Shown here piece by piece: positions 28,428 to 36,682 of a stretch of 64,000 nucleotides of DNA. The first letter of the stretch is position 1. Each line of letters starts with the position of its first letter. Position numbers and translations under genes: made by a program. The notes beneath the pieces are model-generated. The model did not search any database and was not told the DNA's origin. It worked only from the letters and a program-made list of their open reading frames with translations. This DNA comes from Mycolicibacterium boenickei. GTDB lineage: Bacteria > Actinomycetota > Actinomycetes > Mycobacteriales > Mycobacteriaceae. The DNA lies in contig NZ_AP022579.1 in assembly GCF_010731295.1 (NCBI RefSeq), forward strand, positions 4,278,001 to 4,342,000. Reading direction: 5' to 3'.

Positions 28428-28899
28428 GAAACTTCGCCGCGTACAGGTCCTTCATGGTTTCGGCCAGTTCCCGCGCCGGGCCGTCCACCTCGATTCCCGG
28501 GGCCACCGCGGTGATGGGCAGCGGCGCCACCGGACCGGGCGGCACCCCCCACTCGGACAGCCAGCCGCTCAACTGCTCCGAGGAGGTGGCGTAGACGATG
28601 CGGCCCAGGCCGACCCAGGCGTGCGCGGCGGAGCACATCGGGCAGTGCTCGCCCGAGGTGTACACGGTGGCGCGGGCCCGGTCCTGCGGGCTCAGGTGTT
28701 CGACGGCCCAGCGAGCGATGGCGAATTCGGGATGCTGGGTGGCGTCGCCGTCCTTGACCCTGTTGCGGTCGGTGAACACCGTGGTTCCCGTGTGATCGAC
28801 CAGTAGCGACCCGAAGGGTTCGTCGCCGTCGTCGAGTGCCTCGCGGGCGAGGTCGACACATTTGCGCAGCTGACCGAGGTCGTTCTCGCTGATGGCCAC
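28420..28899 (-). CDS. Nucleoside/base deaminase of the cytidine deaminase superfamily
   Basis: A 159-residue zinc deaminase. The zinc site is HPEFA (a His-x-Glu variant of the usual HAE) plus GEHCPMCSAA (PCxxC-like, with EHC in place of a Pro-Cys). DDGDEPFGSLLVDHTG is the usual N-terminal segment of guanine and other nucleobase deaminases. It could deaminate guanine, cytosine or another amino-purine; the EHCPMC variant suggests a divergent substrate. Start ATG 28899. The gene overlaps the GH13 gene; no obvious metabolic link. Confidence 0.86.
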   Translation of the reverse strand: MAISENDLGQLRKCVDLAREALDDGDEPFGSLLVDHTGTTVFTDRNRVKDGDATQHPEFAIARWAVEHLSPQDRARATVYTSGEHCPMCSAAHAWVGLGRIVYATSSEQLSGWLSEWGVPPGPVAPLPITAVAPGIEVDGPARELAETMKDLYAAKFRA

Positions 28900-28935
28900 G
28901 GGGGCGAGTTTACGCCCGCGCCCAGGCCGGGCCCC

Positions 28936-30624
28936 TCAGTCGCGGCCGCAACACGGGTTCGCCACCTCGAGGCGGCACGCGCAGGAGGCCTGCACCGTGA
29001 CATCGGCACGCGCCTGGGCCAACTCGAGTTGCTGCCCGATGATGACGGCCTCGGCGTCGCGGCCCAGCCGGCGAAGGCATTCGTGGTAGCCGTGCAGACT
29101 CCACACGTTGTTCGGGTGGTGGCTGGACCGGCTCAGGGTGGGGTCCAGGCCCAGGTCGGCCGCGTAGACGCGGGCGGCTTCCTCGACATGACCCTGTTCG
29201 AGCAGCAACGCGCCGTAGGCATGCCGGGTCGGCTGCATCCATCCCCAGGGTTCGTCGTAGGGCAGCGCGTCGTCGAGTTCGATGGCCCGGCGCAGGTAGG
29301 CGAACGCGGTGTCGTAATCGCCTTCCCGGTAGGCGATTTCACCGTTCAACATCTGCTCGGCGATGGCCAGGATGTCGAGGCTGGTGTTGTTGAACAGGTA
29401 CCGCGTTTCGGGGATTCTGCGGTAGGCGTCGAGGAAGTTGTCCCGTTCGGAGCGGGCCTGCTCGATCTGGCCGGCGGCCGCATGGGCGACGCCGCGGCCG
29501 TAGTGGACGGTCGCGGTGGTGGTGCAGTACAGCTCGGGATCGGCGGGCAGTGGTTCGGCGATCAGGTCCTCCCAGCGGCCGAACCGCACCAGCACGTGCA
29601 CCCGTAGCGGAACGAAGGCCTCGAGCCAGTCCGCCATCGGCGGGGAGGAGACCGAGAGCACCTCGGGGGTCAGTTGGGCCGCCAGCTCCTCGGCGGCCGC
29701 CAGGGCGATCCGTGAACTGCCCTCGAACATGGCCGAATACACCACGAAATGCAGGTCGTGCGCCCGGTAGAGCGAGTAGAAGTTCAGCGCCCCCTCGCGG
29801 GCGACGAACTTCCTGTCCGCTTGTACCGCAGCGAGATTGGCCGTCACCGAGTTGCGGTAGTCACCGCACAGTACGTCGATGTGGCTGGCCATGTGTTGCA
29901 GATGCCCCGCGTCGGGCACCAGCCCGCGCAACAGGTCGGCGGCGGGCAGTGCCGCCTGCGGTGTCGTCGACATCTCCATCGCGTGGATGTAGAGGTGCAA
30001 CACCCCGGGGTGCTGGCGGCCGGAGGCGGTGGCCAGGGCCGCGTCGAGGATCTGTTTCGCCTCCACCACACGAGATCCCGGGGCAGGCTCACCGGTCCGA
30101 CCGTCCCACAATGCCCACGCGGTCACGTTGAGCAGGGCGTCGGCGGCCAGGGTCTGCACGTCGATGTCGTCGGGGTAGGCCGCGGCCAGCGCCGTCATGG
30201 CGTCCGCGTAGGCGGCGTGCCCCGCGGTCAGGGCTTCGGAATCCTCGGGGTCGGCGGTCGGAAATCGCTTGTGCAGAGCGCTGATCAGGTCGCGTTCCAG
30301 GGTCGAGGCCCGGCCGGTGGTGGCACGCTCGAGCTCGGTTCGGGCCCGGGCCAGCGACGTGCTCAGGTCGGTCGGGTCGAACGCGTCCCAGGCCTTGTTG
30401 TAGTTGGGACCCACCGCGTAGGCGATGCCCCAGCGGGCCAGCGCGAAATCCGGGTCGAGCTGCAGCGCCCGCTCGAAGCACCGGATGGCTTCCTCGTGGT
30501 TGAAGGCGTACGACCAGACCATGCCACGGTCGAACCAGATCTGTGCCGGTGGCGAAGGCGTGTCCGTCGGCCGGTGGTAGCTCCCGAGCCGGTAATACGG
30601 TTCGGTCTGGGCGGGATCCGTCAC
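28936..30624 (-). CDS. Tetratricopeptide-repeat protein
   Basis: A protein of about 562 residues rich in helical pairs. Recognisable TPR units include AFNHEEAIRCFERALQLDPDF near the N-terminus, and YREGDYDTAFAYLRRAIELDD and LLEQGHVEEAARVYAADLGLDP near the C-terminus; the middle (HLQHMASHIDVLCGDY) is a conserved linker of this family. The C-terminal tail has cysteines CACRLEVANPCCGRD that could bind metal. An ATG at 30669 gives a longer version, but it falls inside the KstR-like operator of the divergent gene, so GTG 30624 is preferred. No enzyme function seen; likely a protein-interaction scaffold. Confidence 0.82.
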   Translation of the reverse strand: MTDPAQTEPYYRLGSYHRPTDTPSPPAQIWFDRGMVWSYAFNHEEAIRCFERALQLDPDFALARWGIAYAVGPNYNKAWDAFDPTDLSTSLARARTELERATTGRASTLERDLISALHKRFPTADPEDSEALTAGHAAYADAMTALAAAYPDDIDVQTLAADALLNVTAWALWDGRTGEPAPGSRVVEAKQILDAALATASGRQHPGVLHLYIHAMEMSTTPQAALPAADLLRGLVPDAGHLQHMASHIDVLCGDYRNSVTANLAAVQADRKFVAREGALNFYSLYRAHDLHFVVYSAMFEGSSRIALAAAEELAAQLTPEVLSVSSPPMADWLEAFVPLRVHVLVRFGRWEDLIAEPLPADPELYCTTTATVHYGRGVAHAAAGQIEQARSERDNFLDAYRRIPETRYLFNNTSLDILAIAEQMLNGEIAYREGDYDTAFAYLRRAIELDDALPYDEPWGWMQPTRHAYGALLLEQGHVEEAARVYAADLGLDPTLSRSSHHPNNVWSLHGYHECLRRLGRDAEAVIIGQQLELAQARADVTVQASCACRLEVANPCCGRD

Positions 30625-30661
30625 GAGGCTGACGCTACCCGGGTGGCTCGACACCGGCGTG

Positions 30662-30675
30662 TCGAACATGTTCTA
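30662..30675. promoter_or_regulatory. KstR-like operator upstream of PaaI-type thioesterase
   Basis: TCGAACATGTTCTA satisfies every fixed position of the KstR motif TnnAACnnGTTnnA, and its flank AGTT extends the similarity to longer KstR sites (TAGAAC..GTTCTAGTT). It ends 8 bp before the start of the thioesterase gene at 30684 and lies 38 bp upstream of the divergent TPR gene start. KstR is the TetR repressor of cholesterol-catabolic genes in mycobacteria. Confidence 0.72.
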
Positions 30676-30683
30676 GTTCACCA

Positions 30684-31313
30684 ATGCCGGGATACACCCA
30701 TGTCGAGGGCCTCAGTTCCGCCGATGTGCAACGCCTGCGGTCGGTGTGGGAGCCGCTGGCCGATTCGGTGCGGGCACTGATCGACGCCAGTATCCGATCG
30801 CAGGTCGACGCCGACGAGGTCGCCGCCGTGCGGGCCCAGATCGACGATGCCACCGCGCGGTTGCGGGCCGACCAGATCGACGGGCCGTTTGGCGTTCAGT
30901 TCACCTCGGACGGTGCCCGGATGCCGTGGGGCAACCCCGCGATCGGCATCCGCAACCCGATCGCGCCGCCCCTGGTGATGGTCAAGGACGCCGACGGCGG
31001 TGTCCACACGGACTTCAACCTCGGCGCCCCATACGAGGGTCCGCCCGGCCATGTCCATGGCGGCGTGGTGGCCATGGTGCTCGATCACGTGCTGGGCGAG
31101 GTGGCGGCCAGCGACTCGGACCGTCCGCGGTTCACCGGCACGCTGACCATCCGCTATCTGCGGGCCACCCCGCTGGGCGATCTGCGCGCCGAGGGCCGGA
31201 TCACCCGCACGGACGGCATCAAAGCCTTTGCCTCCGGCCATGTTTCCGATGCCGAGGGAATCACCGCCGAGGCCGAAGGTGTTTTCATCCTGCCGAAATG
31301 GGCGCGCGGGTGA
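30684..31313 (+). CDS. PaaI-type hotdog-fold acyl-CoA thioesterase
   Basis: A 209-residue protein with a roughly 100-residue N-terminal region and a C-terminal hotdog domain. The domain contains NLGAPYEGPPGHVHGGVVAMVLDHVLGEVA, the HGG motif and helix of PaaI/YdiI thioesterases, and LTIRYLRATPLGDLRAEGRI. Such enzymes hydrolyse acyl-CoA esters; the substrate is unknown. The KstR-like site directly upstream suggests steroid- or fatty-acid-related acyl-CoAs. ATG 30684 is 8 bp after the operator; its promoter must overlap the operator. Confidence 0.87.
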   Translation: MPGYTHVEGLSSADVQRLRSVWEPLADSVRALIDASIRSQVDADEVAAVRAQIDDATARLRADQIDGPFGVQFTSDGARMPWGNPAIGIRNPIAPPLVMVKDADGGVHTDFNLGAPYEGPPGHVHGGVVAMVLDHVLGEVAASDSDRPRFTGTLTIRYLRATPLGDLRAEGRITRTDGIKAFASGHVSDAEGITAEAEGVFILPKWARG

Positions 31314-31314
31314 G

Positions 31315-33342
31315 CTAGCGCGAGTCGCCGGCGGGGTCGACGCGATCGATCGCGATGTCCTCGAGGCTGCGGGTGATCGTGGTGAGCTCGCCGATCAGGA
31401 TGCGGGCCGCTCCGTTGTCCGCGGACAGGGTCGAGGCCACATTGTGGACGCGGCGCAGTGCGGTTGACAGTTCGGCGGTATCAAGGCTCCACGGTACGGC
31501 GGGGCTCGGCGGCGCTCCGCGGAGCGCCTCGACGTAATCGTCCACCGCGGCGATGAATTCGCTGTGCAGTGCCGACGACGGATGGGTCGGCAGGCTGTTC
31601 TCCAGCGTGGTGCAGGCGCTGGTCACCGAGTTCAGCGCGGTGCGGTAGGACCGTAACCACCTGCGCAGGATCGGTGGGTCCAGACTCGTCGCGCCCCACG
31701 CGGCCTCGAACGCCGCCCGCGCGCGGAACGCCCGTTGCCAGGCCGCGGACAGGATCTCGGCCGGGTGGTCGATTTCATGCACGAATGCCTTGATCACCAG
31801 CGCGGCATAGTCGATTTCGGTCATCAGCAGCTCTCCGGCCCGCTGGCGCAACCGGATCAGGGCGTGATCGGGCAGTGCCACGTGGGCCATCACTGCCAGC
31901 GCGCCGCCGATCAGCACCGCGAAGAGCCGGTCTGCGTTACCCGACCACGGAGCTGAGGCGCTGACTCCGACGGCGAACATGATGATCGCGCCCACCGCCG
32001 CGCCGACGGCCAGATAGCCGAACTGGGCGACGCCGTAGGCCAGTCCGACGAACAACAGTGCGCAGACGGCCGAGCCGAGCGGGCCGGGCTGCCACATGAG
32101 GGTGAGGACCGAGGCCGCGATGATGCCGACGCAGAGGCCGGCGATGCGCCCGGCGCACCGGGTGTAGGTGTGCGCCGTCTCCGGGCGCAGCACCACCACG
32201 ACCGCCAGCGGCATCCAGTAGGCGTGCTCAAGCCCGCCGTACCGGGCTGCCGCCACCGCGAGTGCGGTCGTCACCGACAGCCGGATGGCGTGGCGCAGGA
32301 TAGGGGAGGTCCAGGTCAGATGTGAGCGCACCACGGCGGGCGCCGAGGCGAGGGAGCCGATCAGGTCGGGCCGGTGCAACTGGCCGAACCGCAGGACCGC
32401 GGCCTCCCGCAGTTGTTCGCAGAATCGTTGTGCCAGCGCCGCTTCGGGACCGGTCACGGCGGCCGCGGCGGTGTGGACGCGCACCAGGGCATGCTCGGCG
32501 TCCCGTCGCGCCGTGTGACCGTGGTCGGCGATCGCGTCGAGCAGCACCGCCGCGGCGGTCAGCAGCTGCGGCAGCCCGTCGTCGGTCGCGGATTCGCCGG
32601 TCTCATCGTCACGATCGTCACGTTCGGCGCTGGCATGCAGCGACGCCAGGGTGCCGGCCAGGCGTTCCGGTAGTCGGTATCCGCCGTGGTACGCCCGTGG
32701 CCGCTGGCTGACCTGGCTGTCGGCGAACACCTCTCGCAGCCAGGTCAACGGTGCGTCGTCGACGTCGGCGGCGCTGTTCGCCGCGACGTTGCGGGAATCG
32801 GTGGCCAGCGACCGGTAGGCGCGGGTGAGCCCGTCGCGCTGGGCCCGCCAGCGCCGCGGTGGCCAGACGGCGATGAGCGCCGCCTGCACCACGCCTGCGA
32901 GCACCACCAGGACGGGCGCCAGCAGGGCCTGTCCCACCGTCGGGGCGACCGGTGGCGCCAGCACCAGCAGTGCGCTGGCCGCCGAGGCGACCAGGCCGGC
33001 GTTGGCCCCGAGAGACCACTGCATGCCTGCGGCGAAGCACCACAGCGCCACTGCGGCGATGAATACCGGACTGTGCCACCCGGTGAGGGTGCCGAGCAGC
33101 ACCGCGATGGCCAGTTCCACCGAACCGGTGACGACGAGTGGCACCCGGCCGCCGGGGCTGCGCTGCAGCGCGATCGCGCCCGCGATCACGCCTCCGCTCA
33201 GCGTCCACATCGCGGTCGCTCCGGAACCCAGCGCCAGGGCGACAGCGGTCACTGCCAGGACGCCGATCAGACTGCGGGCTACCGCGCCGGCGTCGGGGGT
33301 GCTCAGCCGGAGCGCATCGGCTGCCTGTCCGCCCGTGTGCAC
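31315..33342 (-). CDS. FUSC family (fusaric acid resistance-like) membrane protein
   Basis: A protein of about 675 residues with two blocks of membrane helices, residues about 20-175 and 370-500, around a cytosolic helical region, then a C-terminal helical domain of about 160 residues. That is the architecture of FUSC/YccS-like proteins linked to aromatic-acid export. Visible segments: ALALGSGATAMWTLSGGVIAGAIALQ, YWMPLAVVVVLRPETAHTY (the FUSC block), and GVSASAPW in the second block. GTG 33342 gives a start that does not overlap the divergent EthD gene; a longer form from 33441 would overlap it. The GGAGGA just before the GTG is unusually close, so this start is uncertain. Confidence 0.82.
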   Translation of the reverse strand: MHTGGQAADALRLSTPDAGAVARSLIGVLAVTAVALALGSGATAMWTLSGGVIAGAIALQRSPGGRVPLVVTGSVELAIAVLLGTLTGWHSPVFIAAVALWCFAAGMQWSLGANAGLVASAASALLVLAPPVAPTVGQALLAPVLVVLAGVVQAALIAVWPPRRWRAQRDGLTRAYRSLATDSRNVAANSAADVDDAPLTWLREVFADSQVSQRPRAYHGGYRLPERLAGTLASLHASAERDDRDDETGESATDDGLPQLLTAAAVLLDAIADHGHTARRDAEHALVRVHTAAAAVTGPEAALAQRFCEQLREAAVLRFGQLHRPDLIGSLASAPAVVRSHLTWTSPILRHAIRLSVTTALAVAAARYGGLEHAYWMPLAVVVVLRPETAHTYTRCAGRIAGLCVGIIAASVLTLMWQPGPLGSAVCALLFVGLAYGVAQFGYLAVGAAVGAIIMFAVGVSASAPWSGNADRLFAVLIGGALAVMAHVALPDHALIRLRQRAGELLMTEIDYAALVIKAFVHEIDHPAEILSAAWQRAFRARAAFEAAWGATSLDPPILRRWLRSYRTALNSVTSACTTLENSLPTHPSSALHSEFIAAVDDYVEALRGAPPSPAVPWSLDTAELSTALRRVHNVASTLSADNGAARILIGELTTITRSLEDIAIDRVDPAGDSR

Positions 33343-33427
33343 TCCTCCATTCTCACTCGCTGCGGGCTGCCGGTGGGGCAACCACCCACGCGTGGCGTGG
33401 ATCGGTGCGCCGGTAGGTTCTCCCACC

Positions 33428-34156
33428 GTGGAGAAAGTCATCGTTCTGCTGCGCGCGGCGCATTCGGATCAGCTGTGGTGTGAGCGGCTGCGCACCCGCG
33501 TGGCCGACGAGCTGCTGACGCTCGGAGTGCCGGGTTTGGCGGTCAATGTCCGCGACGACGCGGTGCGGGAGTCGTTGATGACGTTGACGACGCTGGACCC
33601 GCCGGTGGTCGCGGTGGTGAGCCTGTGGGTTCAGCAGTACTACGGCGATCAGACTGGCCGGGCATTGGAAGTGCTTGCTGCCGAATGCGATTCGATCGCG
33701 GCGTATCTGGTCACCGAATCGGTTCCGATGCCCGCGCCGCTCACCGCGGTGGGCGAGCGGACCGACGGGCTGGCCAACATCGCGCTGCTGCGCCGGCCGG
33801 CGGACCTGGACGAGGCCACCTGGCTGCACCGCTGGCACCTCGCCCACACATCGGTGGCCATCGAAACCCAGGACACGTTCGGCTACACGCAGAACACGGT
33901 GGTCCGCGCCCTCACGCCGGATGCCCCGGCGATCGACGGCATCGTGGAGGAGTTGTTCCGCCAGGAGGCGGTGTCGGATCTGCACGCGTTCTTCGGGGCC
34001 GCCGACGACGACGATTTGGCCGACCGCATGAGTCGAATGGTGGCCAGTACTGACGCCTTCGGCGCGAGCAGCAACATCGACACCGTGCCGACCAGCCGTT
34101 ACGTCTATGCCACGCCTTTCGCCGGAGGTGTTCCTGCCCCCGGCCCGCAAGAGTGA
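33428..34156 (+). CDS. EthD-domain-containing protein
   Basis: A 242-residue protein (GTG start at 33428) with two ferredoxin-like halves; the second contains the typical LDEATWLHRWHLAHTSVAIETQDTFGYTQNTVV stretch of EthD-type proteins. EthD domains occur in dehydratase-like and stress-induced dimeric alpha/beta-barrel proteins. No catalytic residues can be assigned. Its TGA overlaps a KstR-like operator and lies 53 bp before the enoyl-CoA hydratase start, so the two may be transcribed separately or together. Confidence 0.8.
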   Translation: MEKVIVLLRAAHSDQLWCERLRTRVADELLTLGVPGLAVNVRDDAVRESLMTLTTLDPPVVAVVSLWVQQYYGDQTGRALEVLAAECDSIAAYLVTESVPMPAPLTAVGERTDGLANIALLRRPADLDEATWLHRWHLAHTSVAIETQDTFGYTQNTVVRALTPDAPAIDGIVEELFRQEAVSDLHAFFGAADDDDLADRMSRMVASTDAFGASSNIDTVPTSRYVYATPFAGGVPAPGPQE

Positions 34157-34167
34157 AACGTGTTCTA
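34154..34167. promoter_or_regulatory. KstR-like operator upstream of enoyl-CoA hydratase
   Basis: TGAAACGTGTTCTA satisfies every fixed position of TnnAACnnGTTnnA, with AGTT following as in longer KstR sites. It overlaps the stop codon of the EthD gene and ends 42 bp before the hydratase start. This is the second of three such sites in 8 kb. Confidence 0.7.
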
Positions 34168-34209
34168 GTTAGGCTGCAGCGGTCACGGCGCGCACGCGAG
34201 GAGTGAGAG

Positions 34210-34965
34210 ATGACCCTGCTGATCGAGGACACCAACCGGGTTCGCACGCTGACCCTCAACCGCCCGGATGCGCTCAACGCGTTCAACGAGGCGCTGTATG
34301 ACGAGACGACGGTTGCCCTGCGCGCCGCTGCCGAGGATCCCGACGTGGCGGTGGTGCTGCTGACCGGGGCCGGCCGGGCCTTCAGCGCGGGCAACGACCT
34401 CGTCGAGATGCAGGAGCGCATCAGCAATCCGGATTCCACCCCGGGCGAGCATGGGTTCTACGGGATGCTCGACGTGCTCGCCGATTTTCCGAAACCGTTG
34501 ATCTGTGCGGTCAATGGGGTTGGCGTTGGCATCGGCGCGACCATCCTCGGCTTCGCCGACCTGGCGTTCATGTCGTCCTCGGCCCGGTTGAAGTGTCCGT
34601 TCACCAGCTTGGGCGTGGCGCCGGAGGCGGCCTCGTCTTATCTGATGCCGCGGCTGCTCGGCAGGCAGAATGCCGCCTGGCTGCTGATGTCCTCGGAGTG
34701 GGTGGGTGCCGCAGAGGCCAGGGAGATGGGCCTGGTGTGGAAGGTCTGCGAGCCCGACGATCTGCTTACCGAGGCCCGTCGGTACGCCGAAACGCTGGCG
34801 GCCAAGCCGATTTCGAGTCTGATCGCCGTCAAGCAGGCGATGATGGCACCGATCCGGGACCAGATCTCGGCGGCCGTGGAACGGGAGAAGGCGTTGTTCG
34901 GCGAACTTGTCGGTGCGGCGGCCAACGTCGATGCGCTGGCTCAGTTCGCCGATCGCAAGCGTTAG
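34210..34965 (+). CDS. Enoyl-CoA hydratase/isomerase family protein
   Basis: A 251-residue crotonase-fold enzyme. RTLTLNRPDALNAFNEALYDE at the start, the oxyanion loop AGRAFSAGNDLVEM near residue 60, and GVGVGIGATILGFADLAFMSSSARLKCPFTSLGVAPEAASSYLMPR are canonical; the acidic pair at the active site is partly kept (Glu in the VAPEA segment), so hydratase or isomerase activity is plausible. GAGGAGTGAGAG precedes ATG 34210. A KstR-like site just upstream suggests steroid or fatty acid oxidation. The 3' end overlaps the bfd stop by 4 bp, convergently. Confidence 0.9.
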   Translation: MTLLIEDTNRVRTLTLNRPDALNAFNEALYDETTVALRAAAEDPDVAVVLLTGAGRAFSAGNDLVEMQERISNPDSTPGEHGFYGMLDVLADFPKPLICAVNGVGVGIGATILGFADLAFMSSSARLKCPFTSLGVAPEAASSYLMPRLLGRQNAAWLLMSSEWVGAAEAREMGLVWKVCEPDDLLTEARRYAETLAAKPISSLIAVKQAMMAPIRDQISAAVEREKALFGELVGAAANVDALAQFADRKR

Positions 34966-35177
34966 CGCGTGATGCGTGACGGGCAGCCGTTGAACTCCGA
35001 CGGGCGCCCCTCGGCTGCCAGATGGGCGGCGATGAGGGCGCGGATCGTGCGCCGGCACCGTCCGCAATCGGCCCCGGCGCCACAGGCTTCGGCGACCTCT
35101 TTGGAGGTCGTGGCGCCGGATTCCACGATCTCGTTGACGACCTGACTGGTCGCCCCGGTACAGAGGCAGACGAACAT
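34962..35177 (-). CDS. bfd: Bacterioferritin-associated ferredoxin
   Basis: A 71-residue [2Fe-2S] protein of the BFD-like family: MFVCLCTG provides the first two cysteines (C4, C6), and ACGAGADCGRC supplies the other two (C38, C41). In characterised systems Bfd binds bacterioferritin and reduces its core, releasing iron. It is translated from an ATG that shares a base with the stop of the Rv1874-like gene, so both belong to one transcript headed by an IdeR-like box; the bacterioferritin gene is divergent from them, 1 kb away. It fits an iron-mobilisation module. Confidence 0.9.
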   Translation of the reverse strand: MFVCLCTGATSQVVNEIVESGATTSKEVAEACGAGADCGRCRRTIRALIAAHLAAEGRPSEFNGCPSRITR

Positions 35178-35812
35178 CAGTCGTCCTGCTCGTCGACGTT
35201 CATGATGTAGGCCAACTTGCCCACGAACAGGCTCGGATAGGCGCCGAAACCGGCGGTGGTCATCCACTCGGCGGCCGCGTCGGGGTGGTCGATCCACTGC
35301 CGGGCGCTGATCTCGTCGGAGACCTCCTGCAGGATCATCACTTCCTGGCCGTCGTCGAGCGCCTGATAGACCCAGATCTTGCGGATGCCGCCCTGCTCGA
35401 ACCGGTCGAGGCCGTCGTGCACCTTGCGCATCAGGGTTCCGACGTCGTCGACGGTGGCGACGGCACCGACGATCACCCCGGCGACGTGCCCTTCCGGAGA
35501 CGGTTCGGTCAGGTCGATTTTCTCGACCACTTCGCCGCCGAAAATGGGCGGGATATCTTCGACGCCGGAAATATCGAACCATTCGAAAATCGCTGGTGAG
35601 CGCAGCACGTCGCGAATGGACCGGGCGTGCCGAATACCTATCGTCACCAATACCCGGCCGGGTTCCCAAATTGATTTATAGAGCACCACGTGATGCGCGC
35701 CGATCGACAATAGCCCCGACCGGTGTTTCTTCATCCATTTCCACATTTGTTCGACGTCGTCGACGCGGAAATCGCACGAGAGAATGAGCGAGTGTAAGTC
35801 GTACTCACTCAT
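35177..35812 (-). CDS. Conserved mycobacterial protein linked to bacterioferritin (Rv1874-like)
   Basis: A 211-residue soluble protein with two repeated alpha/beta modules. One covers residues about 1-100 (MSEYDLHSLILSCDFRVDDVE...GIRHARSIRDVLRSPAIFEWFDISGVEDIP), the other about 110-205 (GVIVGAVATVDDVGTLMRKVHDGLDRFEQGGIRKIWVYQAL). The halves look like dimeric alpha/beta barrel (ferredoxin-like) folds. It is coupled to bfd by a one-base overlap and lies divergent from bfrA with an IdeR-like box 37 bp upstream of its start. From memory Rv1874 occupies the same place. Function unknown; a role with iron release is inferred from the operon. Confidence 0.78.
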   Translation of the reverse strand: MSEYDLHSLILSCDFRVDDVEQMWKWMKKHRSGLLSIGAHHVVLYKSIWEPGRVLVTIGIRHARSIRDVLRSPAIFEWFDISGVEDIPPIFGGEVVEKIDLTEPSPEGHVAGVIVGAVATVDDVGTLMRKVHDGLDRFEQGGIRKIWVYQALDDGQEVMILQEVSDEISARQWIDHPDAAAEWMTTAGFGAYPSLFVGKLAYIMNVDEQDD

Positions 35813-35848
35813 TCGTTACCGGCCTTTCTTCCGAGCTGCACCAAGAGA

Positions 35849-35867
35849 TTAGCGCAGTCTAACCTTA
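35849..35867 (-). promoter_or_regulatory. IdeR-like iron box in the bfrA/bfd divergent region
   Basis: TTAGCGCAGTCTAACCTTA (plus strand) matches the 19-bp mycobacterial iron-box consensus (TTAGGTTAGGCTAACCTAA type) at 14 of 18 scored positions; the minus-strand half is the better one. It is 37 bp upstream of the Rv1874-like/bfd operon start and 188 bp upstream of bfrA. IdeR with iron represses uptake genes and activates storage genes in mycobacteria; which gene it governs here cannot be told from position alone. I saw no clear second box in the rest of this 242-bp region. Confidence 0.6.
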
Positions 35868-36054
35868 GTTAGGACAGCCAGTCCACTCTTCGTGGCCACG
35901 CCTCGGCCCGAGTGATCGCGGCGGTCCGGCAATGTGGCACGAACACGCCGAATTAGCTGCCAACCATTGCGTCCCGCACTGCTTTCTGCACTAGATTGGA
36001 TGTGCACGGCATACGGCAACACTTGACCAGCCCTCAAGGTGCTTAGGAGTCACG

Positions 36055-36534
36055 ATGCAAGGCGATCCGGATGTTCTGAAATTGCTCAATGAGCAATTGA
36101 CAAGCGAACTCACCGCAATTAACCAATACTTCCTGCATTCGAAAATGCAAGACAATTGGGGATTTACCGAACTGGCCGAACACACCCGCTCCGAATCGTT
36201 CGAAGAGATGCGGCATGCGGAGACCATCACCGACAGAATCCTGATCCTGGACGGCCTGCCCAACTATCAACGGTTGTTTTCGCTGCGCGTCGGCCAGACG
36301 CTGCGCGAACAGTTCGAGGCGGACCTGGCGATCGAGTACGAGGTGGTCGCCCGGCTGAAGCCCGGGATCATCATGTGCCGGGAGAAGCAGGATGCCACCT
36401 CGGCCAACATCCTGGAAGGCATCCTGGCCGACGAGGAAGGGCACATCGACTACCTGGAAACCCAGCTTGAGCTCATGGAGAAGTTGGGCGACGCGCTCTA
36501 CGCCGCGCAGTGCGTGTCCCGGCCGCCCCACTGA
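36055..36534 (+). CDS. bfrA: Bacterioferritin BfrA
   Basis: A 159-residue heme-binding 24-mer iron-storage protein. All ferroxidase ligands are at standard positions: Glu18, Glu51, His54, Glu94, Glu127, His130; heme axial ligand Met52 is present. The 5' part is noticeably more AT-rich than its surroundings. It is divergent from the Rv1874-like/bfd operon, and an IdeR-like box lies between. A Shine-Dalgarno TTAGGAGT precedes the ATG. A terminator-like hairpin follows about 32 bp after the stop. Confidence 0.97.
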   Translation: MQGDPDVLKLLNEQLTSELTAINQYFLHSKMQDNWGFTELAEHTRSESFEEMRHAETITDRILILDGLPNYQRLFSLRVGQTLREQFEADLAIEYEVVARLKPGIIMCREKQDATSANILEGILADEEGHIDYLETQLELMEKLGDALYAAQCVSRPPH

Positions 36535-36565
36535 GCCCTGGTAAACCGCCGCCCGTTTCGTTCGA

Positions 36566-36613
36566 AGCCGCTCTGGGTAGCCGGTGACCGCCGGTTGCCC
36601 GGGGCGGCTTTGT
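36566..36613 (+). terminator. Rho-independent-like terminator after bfrA
   Basis: AGCCGCTCTGGG (36566-36577) pairs with CCCGGGGCGGCT (36598-36609) apart from two mismatches or G-U pairs, enclosing a second small stem, and is followed by a weak TTTG. The position just after bfrA fits transcription termination, though the T-tract is short, as is usual in mycobacteria. Confidence 0.5.
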
Positions 36614-36634
36614 TCGTGCTGTAACTTTCATAGC

Positions 36635-36648
36635 TTATCTAACGATAT
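36635..36648. promoter_or_regulatory. Dyad TATC-N4-GATA upstream of the MFS transporter
   Basis: TTATCTAACGATAT carries inverted TATC/GATA arms around TAAC, 34 bp before the transporter start. Such short AT-rich dyads are typical of PadR- or TetR-type repressors of drug-efflux genes, but no cognate regulator gene is next to it. Function inferred from symmetry and position. Confidence 0.4.
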
Positions 36649-36682
36649 CGTGGTTGAACTGGCAGACAGGTGAAAGGAAAAC

